Of a DNA stretch of 64,000 bases, positions 50,001 through 59,000 are shown piece by piece. The notes beneath the pieces are model-generated. The model saw only the letters and a program-made list of their open reading frames with translations. It did no database searches and had not been told where the DNA came from. The DNA is taken from positions 53,152,322 to 53,216,321 of the forward strand of contig OX392528.1 in the NCBI GenBank assembly GCA_947623455.1, written 5' to 3'. Position 1 is the first letter of the stretch, and every line of letters begins with the position of its first letter. The stretch comes from Mimachlamys varia (lineage: Eukaryota; Mollusca; Bivalvia; Pectinida; Pectinidae). Made by a program: the position numbers and the translations under genes.

Positions 50001-53000
50001 AAGGTTTTAACAGATTTGACTCCTGTGACCTTGAATATAGGTCAAGGTCATTTCTTTTCGCAAACTTTGTCCGGCTTCATCCAAGGAACCTTTCAGCCAA
50101 ATATCATGCTTCTAGGGCTTTTGGTATTTCAGAAGAAGTCGTTTAAAGGTTTTAACACATTTGACCCCTGTGCCCTTGTATATAGGTCAAGGTCATTTCT
50201 TTTCGCAAACTTTGTCGGGCTTCATCCAAGGAACCTTTCAGCCAAATATCATGCTTCTAGGGCTTTTGGTATTTCAGAAGAAGTCGTTTAAAGGTTTTAA
50301 CAGATTTGACCCCTGTGACCTTGAATATAAGTCAAGGTCATTTCTTTTCGCAAACTTTGTCGGGCTTCATCCAAGGAACCTTTCAGCCAAATATCATGCT
50401 TCTAGGGCTTTTGGTATTTCAGAAGAAGTCGTTTAAAGGTTTTAACAGATTTGACTCCTGTGACCTTGAATATAGGTCAAGGTCATTTCTTTTCGCAAAC
50501 TTTGTCCGGCTTCATCCAAGGAACCTTTCAGCCAAATATCATGCTTCTAGGGCTTTTGGTATTTCAGAAGAAGTCGTTTAAAGGTTTTAACAGATTTGAC
50601 CCCTATGACCTTGTATATAGGTCAAGGTCATTTCTTTTCGCAAACTTTGTTGGGCTTCATCCAAGGAACCTTTCAGCCAAATATCATGCTTCTAGGGCTT
50701 TTGGTATTTCAGAAGAAGTCGTTTAAAGGTTAAAATAGATTTAACCTCACGGTGACCTTGAATATTGGTCAAGGTCATTTCTTTTCGCAAACTTTATTTG
50801 GCTTCATCTAAGGAAGCTTCTGGTCAAATATGAAGTCTCTATGCCTGACGGTATTTTAGAAGAAGTTGTTTGAAGGTTTCGACATTTTTGACCCCTGTGA
50901 CCTTGAAATTAGGTCAAAGTGATTTTTTTTCGCAAACTCTGTTCAGCTCCTTCAAAGAAATCTACCAGCCAAATTTCATGTCACTGGGCCTTTCAGTATT
51001 TTAGAAGAAGTCGTTTAAAGAAAAAAGTTGACGGACGCAGGACGGACGGACGGACGGACGGACGGACGGACGGACGACGGACGCTGCACCATCACATAAG
51101 CTCACTTGGCCCTTCGGGCCAGGTGAGCTAAAAAAAACTAGTATGGTAATTGTAATTTCCATGATTATCTATATATAATCTTTTAGTTAATGATTGTATA
51201 ACCGATTTCTCAGATCAAGAAAACATGGAACCACAAAAAAAATACCTATCGTAAACCTCTGAGTAGATAAAACAAAATCACTAAATCACTCGTAAAAAGA
51301 TCATGATGACATTGTCAATCCTGTTTGATATGCACAAAAATATGGTCACTAAAATAATGGGCAGTTCAAAATATCTGAGTTGCTATCGGCAACTATAACA
51401 CCATGATAAGGTTGTTGACTCAAGTATTACTGACACTTCCTTCTGTTATATGTAAGATATTTTTTTACGCTAGAGCAGGTATATATTTCTACCAGGTAAA
51501 TAGCGTAAACACCAACAGTCTTTAATTATACACAGCATGCTTCTCTGTTTAAATCATGTCAGGTTATTAGACACAAAACACATTTATCATACACAGCTAC
51601 CGTATTTCACTGTAGAGGAGCCCATGTTCAGGATTTTTACCCCCCCACATGTGTTCTCTCGGATCCTCTTATGCATTTTTGAAAATATTTATGTTTCAGG
51701 TACCTCTTTTAATCATACCTTCTGCAATCATTAGGATTAACACTGATTTGTAAGAGGAACGATGATTAGTACGTATATATTCTTTGAGTGATTTCATATG
51801 TCTGATGTTAACATTTCTGAAACTAGAACTTGGAATATGAATTGAAATTTTGAATTTGTATAGCATGGACGATCATCAGATACCAGGTAGCCCAATTGGT
51901 GGAGTGTCCATCTAAAGGTCTGTCTGTTTGAACCCATGCAATTTTGTTTGTGCATTTCTCTTTCTGCTGTTGCAAAATTGGTGAGCTTGCCTATTTATCA
52001 ACAGGATATTCAAACCTGACTTGTAAATAGTTTTGAAAAAGGAGGGAAAAAGATGCATAAGTGGACTGGATCAATCGTCAGCGAACAGGTATAGTTCAAG
52101 GTGTGGAGCGCATCAATCTAGAGTTCGGAAAATCCCATTTGGCATAAATCCAGGCTCTCGCAAAGTAAAATAGAACTCCAACAAAGGCAAATTTATCAAA
52201 TCTAAGGATGTTTCCCATCACATATGACATGGCACTTAAAGGAACAGGGTCAACATTGATATATTGGTAGTGTGACATGTCACAGCTGGGGAATTTTGAC
52301 ATGTGATTGCATGTTACATTTCATTCCAGCAAAAATTGGGCAAAGACAACATATTTTTTATTTTCTTATGACATGAGCATTTATTATCAAAATCTATGCA
52401 GGACCTAAATGAAATGCTTCCGGTAAAATCTATCTTAAAGCTGACAATGCAAGTTAAAAAGCTTTTTTTGTTGAGATTAAAAAAAAATACGGCAAAGTTA
52501 TATTTCAGAAAGCTTCTGAGATGTCCCCTAACAGGTTACTAAGGAGAGGCAGACATTTTAGTTTTTGCCTTGCTTGGAAACGAGAGTCGGCCTCCCTGGG
52601 TATAAAAGGCACCAAGCCTGTCAAACCGGTTTTTACATGAACACTGGTCGTGCAAAGTGCAACACACCTGCGGACACAACAGGTGACACTGGAGGTACAA
52701 AACTGGAATGACCAACACTTACCTTGAAGTTGAAGTTACATTGTACGTGAAGATGGCCACTCTCTCAGACACCATCATAAATCGTGTGCCAAAGCAAAAT
52801 GAAAAAAAAAAAAACTGAAAACACCCTACCTGTCCCTTCACCTTTGATTTTACATTCGGAAGCAGAGCGAAACATTCCGAATAGAATATGTACTCGCTCC
52901 TAATACTACCTATAATATTACGCCTTGACAATAAAGCGCTTGTAATGAAAATGTAGTATAAACGCGAGCATAGTCTTGATTATGTAAAACACGTGCACGA

Positions 53001-56000
53001 ACACATGCGAGTAAGGGGAACTTATTTTGATGGAAATAAATGGATGTTATAGCAATGTTTATCACACAGGAACCGATTACTCGTAGCGACATGATGTTCC
53101 AATTGAATACTAAGGTAGGTTTATCAGTTGTCAATCATGTACTTGTTTTTTATTCGCACGGATTTTGGTGTAATCTAATGGTTTTTTTTTATTTTGCTCA
53201 CATTGTATGATATCGTTATAATAACAGCTTCGATATCCATGTCAATGTTCTTCAGATACTGATCGAAAATATCGTAAAAAAAATCAGAAAGTATGTGTTG
53301 GCTAGCTATATAGGTCTATAGAAGTGTCGCCGTGCGGTTTTATCACAACAATGAGAACCGGTTTGACGGCCTGGGTGCCTTTTATACCAAAGGAAGCCGA
53401 CTATCGTTTCCAAGCAAGGCAAAAACTAAAATGTCTGCCATTCCTTAGTAACCAATAAGGGGGCATCTCAGAAGATTTCTAAAATTTTTACTTAGCCGTT
53501 TCTTTTTTTAAATATCAACAAGAAAGCTTTTTAACTTGCATTGTCAGCTTTAACTACAACAGCTTTCTGTCAACTTTCTCTGCAGGTCAGATCCACAGGG
53601 GCTATAGGCACGGACCTATGTCACTACATGTATATGGAATGAATGTCTGATAATTATTTAACCTATCTTGAATGCGTCACCTCCCACTATTATATAGCTT
53701 TGACAAGGGAAAGAACTAGTCTGAATGAGAAAATCGACCTATTTTCACACTAAGCTTGTTTTCATCACTGAATGTAGTCCAATATTTGTCATGCATGCCT
53801 CATTTTAAAGATGAAACTTTCATGTTTTGGTTGACACCAAATATATCCCGTTAGACGTCTCTATTAATTTACTAGGCTAAAAATGGTTGTTTTTTCTACC
53901 AATTGAAAATTAAGAGATTTTCCCCATTAAACTTGACCTCAAAAACATTTGTCACAATCATTACTGACCCCAAGAATGATTGTCAACTACAACTGAACGA
54001 AGAATATTAATGTTAACTTCAAATGACAACAGAAAAAAATTTAGTCTACCGTGTTCACCGTTATTAGCGGCCTCCCCCTTCTGCAGAGAAATTATATAAG
54101 CACCCATCTTATAATACTTATCACTAAACGGTTCTATATTACGGTACGGTAAACCTCCATGTGTGTATGCTTACAAGAAAGAAACCCACAAATATTGGTA
54201 ATGTGTGTACAAGTTGTCAGAAATTGATGACAAATCAAACTTATTGACTACCGTATTTGACCGGGAATAAGCCCCCACCCCCTGAGAAAAATAATTGATC
54301 AAAAGTAGGGAGGGGTCTTATTCATGAATACACCCCTGTTCACAAAAGTCCGCCATCTTGGATATTCTACTGTTTTGATCTAGGAACTCAGTCCATACTA
54401 TACCAGTAATGTAATTCTAGTTGTTTGTTTTGTTAATAAACAAGTTTTCAAAATGCACAACCAGTTCAAACATGAAAGTATGGTGTTCTTAACACCAGCT
54501 AAACAATGTTTTATTTCAAGTTTAGCCTTACAGATTTTTTTTTTTTTGCACATAGTTAGATATATTTTATGTTCAGACACAAAATTAAAAAAGAAACTAA
54601 CATGCTTTTTATTGAGAGAAAGACAAAATTCAGGGTGGGGGCTTATTCACAGGCTCCCACCCTGTTCCAAGAACCTTTGCCAAAGTGGGGAGGGGGCTTA
54701 TTCGTGAGAGGGGGCTTATTCCCGGTAAAATACGGGTAATAGATTTATAAAAACAATGTTTGTTGCCCTGACCTTAGATTTCTTGTCCTATAAAGCTTCT
54801 CAATTCAGTAACAATTTTAAGTCAACCGGGGTGCTTATTATGGCGAATACGGTATTATAAATGACCACAAGGATATCTAACATTTATACCTGACCATATG
54901 AATATCTGACCAATAAAACTGACTAAACAAAGAGCATCCATTGTGACTAACCATCGGTGTCAACTTCCAAAAACATGTACAAACGTTTTATCCAGCCAAC
55001 TTTACAACTCAAGATTAATTGTCCTATTGTCAAGGGACACTGGACTACAAGTACGACCAATGCAGGGCAAAGGTCACATCACCTAGGCAGTTTGGACATT
55101 TATTTTGTTTTGAAGGTCTTTCACTTTTTAGATAATGGAATCCTGTGAAGAGGCCCAAGGGGCTAAAAGATCGTCATCTTTTTTTCAAGTGTTTCCTTTA
55201 TAAACTAATTCAGCAGATTACAAGTGAAATGTTGTGACTCAATTGGTCTATGCCTGTGTTCCAAATTATGTCAAATGAATCTTAAATTGAGGTCAAAGTC
55301 ACAACGAGATCTGTTTCCACTCCTTGTAACGTAGCTACTGGTCATATATCATGCCTAAAATTTCCTTCGTGTTGTATGTAGATCCATTTAATGCCCCATT
55401 TCAGCGACTAAGGAATGAGGGTTATGCAGGAGAGGAACTCTGTCACTTCGACTAGCTAGTACCTGACAACTGCCCCAATGTAGGCATATTGGTACCTTGA
55501 CACCAGTGGTTGTGGATAGACTGGCAGCAAAAATATACTCCTTAAACCAATATGGGCCACGGCTTCCCAATTTGTATCCCTTGTAAGCCTGACTCTTCTT
55601 CACAAATCTAACTCATCACCACCTGAGGGTACTTAAATCCTCCAAATCTAATTGTAATCGGCTATGTGATTCTTCTTCAGAAGATGCAGAAAGAAAAGTT
55701 CACAGGTAGATGATTGACAGCAATAGATTGCAACTGTGAAGTGAGCTCTTACAACTTGAATTGGCTGTTTGGGAAAGATGAACTTACTTTAATTAAGCCA
55801 GAGACTTCTGCATGAAAATTTTTATTTTCAGCAATGATCAACTAAAATCATTATACTGTTCCACCCCATTTATAAAAATCCATTGGATAGATGATAAATC
55901 ATTACAGTGACACACACAAATTTGCTAATAAGATGAGCATCTATTTTTTGTAAATTGTAATGGCCCTGATGTCAACTTCCTACTACATTATGCATACTTA

Positions 56001-59000
56001 TAGCGTGTTCCATTTAGCGGAACGTTCCGGTTGTTACGGAACGAACCAGACATTCCGCTAAATGGAACGTGACTTTCCGCCGGAACGAACCAATTCGTCG
56101 GGAACATCTCGTTTGAGGGTTCCAAGTTGGATCCAATATGGCGGCCAGTGAAAGGTTTTCGTTTCAAATGTTCAATAAATTGTAAATAGACCTAACTATA
56201 ATCAGTTTGACTACACTTCATTAACAAAATATATCATTACCGAACTCCTAGTGTCATCATAGTGTGAAAAAATTGTAAATAAAGGCGATTACTAGCATTG
56301 TTTTGCAGATTTTATGGCTGAACCGTTTTGGTTATTTCCGGAAAAGTTGTTTCTTTCGATTTCGATTATTAGATCTTAACCCGCAGGAACGGAATTTGGC
56401 ACATTCTGTTCCATTTAGCAGACCAATTCCAAGTTGGCACAACCGTAACGTTCCGCTAAATAGAACACGCTATTATACTTGTACCTTGATGCTTGGGCTA
56501 AGCTATACATCTAAAGTTAAACATCAGGGACAATGCACAAAAATTGAATATACTTGTGTTCCTCGTAATCAGCTGAATTTAACTTTTTGAAATAGGTGTA
56601 CAGGTCGTTAATTGGTATGTTAGCTTTTGGAGACTTTGGTTTGCCCGAACACCTGATGAGAGTATTCCATAGGAATTTTGGACTTTGCTTCACCGATTCT
56701 CTTTTTTTCTGTTCCATGTTGAATGTATAAAATTTGTATGCTTTATTTACTTCTTTCCTGTATTTCCGGCTTTTTATTTTCAATGCATGCTTGTTGACAT
56801 TATTTTTTAATTTATGATAATTCTGTTTGGCTTTGTGAAATTCTTTTCTAAGCTTTTTACAATATTAACATGTAAACCAAGGTTTATTATTTTGATGAAT
56901 ATTTCTCCTGTAAACAGATTTACGACCAAATGACTTGTTGGCGGACGTAGTAAATATGTCAGTGTTTTGTTTAGTGACCTAATTAATTTCTTCATTAGTT
57001 AAATAATCGGTTACCTAAGTTTCAAAGTATTTACATACACATTTAACGTTGAATTTAGTTTATTATAATGATTGTCCGAGATAAAATTGGTAAACATTAA
57101 TAAATGACTCAATTGATCATTCCATTTTTCAAAACCACAGTTATTATCAGTTGTATCAGGGTTTTCGTATGATGTATCTATGAAGTCTGACATCTCTTCA
57201 AAATTATATTCAATACAGTTATGAACATCAGATAATAGAGGATTAAAATCAACCACCAGGCTCAAAACATATGTTACTACCTTAAATAAGTCGGCGGTAA
57301 GTACTGAGTAGCAAATAATCAATAAGAGATGAGCCATGACATGTGTTTTTCCCATTAAACTTATCCAAACGAATTCTTCCATTTGCTATATATTTATCAA
57401 TTATGGACCTTGGCTGAGGTCAATATGGTGTTATACCGACCTGCAGCTGGTAGAATCAATTTTGACCGAATCAAATTAAAGGTCCTTAATTTTTATATTA
57501 GATGTGAAACTTGTTTGCACTTAAAGACTTAATTGCACTTTATTTATCTTGATAAAGAATGAAATTTACAGTTGCATGCATGAGTACACAATAATTATGA
57601 TGTCATAAATGCAATATTGACTACAAATGGACCTGCATGTGATTATATTTTAGCCAATGAGAATTGAGGAAAGTCAGACCACATCTAATATATATTATTA
57701 TTCTTACAAAAGTCTATTAGCTTATTTCCAAAATTGTTGGTTTTTGCATTGCATTAATTTCACTATAAGCCTCCTTAATTTATTAAGGCAATTTTAGTGT
57801 CATTTTACTGTACAAACTAATCATTTCAGATTCAACCTGATCAGGGAACTCTCGGGAGGGATATACATGCACCCTAATACAATATCATAATCAATATTTT
57901 TAACTAGGTTCTGTGATAATCTTACCCATTGTACAAATTCAGACGCCGTAGTAATAACTGTAACATAATATGCTCCAATTTTTTTTTTTAAAAACTGACA
58001 ATGCCTCCTGATATTTTCAGAAATTTTGTTCGATTTTTTGCAAAGTACATGTATTCAAATGGTAATTTTATGATATTTAAATTATCAGGTTTACTTTCCA
58101 AGAATACAAGAATATCATGCGATTTTACTAAATTGTCAAATTCTGGTAGCAGTGATTTAGACATGAGTCCACAGGCGTTTAAAAATGCAACATTCAAGTC
58201 ACGCTGAATCCCTAAGCTGTCTTCCTGGGGACTGACCCACATAGGACCTGTTGAAATGGTCTGTCAAAGTTGTACACGCCCGTTGATAGCGATCAATCCC
58301 ACTCTTCCTCCTCTCTTCCACGGCGTAGGGGAATTGCTCACTTATACCAAACCAGTTTCCCTTAAGGCGGTATCCGAGACTCTTAGAATTTACTTCCTGT
58401 TTATCCTCGAAGAATAAGAACTGTACTACAATAGGTCGATATTTGCCTGGTCTGTTGAACCGATTGACATTGGTGAATTCTATATGCTTGTGAATGCCTA
58501 GTTCACATCTAAAAAAGTCTGACTTTATCGGCTATAATCTCGTCTCTGTGCTCGAAGAGGCAGGTAAGAATATATATAAGGTTATATTTCATTCCTCGAC
58601 ACTGTTGATTTTCAACTGTATTTTTCATGAGATCAAATTCATGACGTAAGTTGAGAAGTTCGTTTTGAATTTGGTTCATAATGGTTGCCTGGTCAGCCAA
58701 GGCTTCTCCCGTTTTTTTGTTGTTTTTTTCAGATTGTGCATTGTTAATGTGTTTTGCATTTTGTTCCGTTTTTTCTTTGACCTGTTTATAAAATTCACCA
58801 ATTGCCTCTGCACTCTTTTCAATTTCTTTATTTTTTTCTTTTTCCACTGATATTTCTAGCTCCAGCTCTTGAACTTTTCCAGTTAATTTGTTGATGGCTA
58901 CTTCGATTGAGTCTACATTGTATATTGTTTATTTCTTCTCTATTTGTTCAAGTCTCTCAACTCATCTTTTAAATCAATTGATTAAAAAATCTTGCTACAT

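Noticed and set aside
48318..50726. A dozen overlapping 91-codon open frames with nearly the same protein (FANFVRLHPRNLSAKYHASR)
   Set aside because: They recur every 145 bp in shifting frames (145 is not a multiple of 3) and end at the same stop. They are a by-product of the tandem array, not a gene family.
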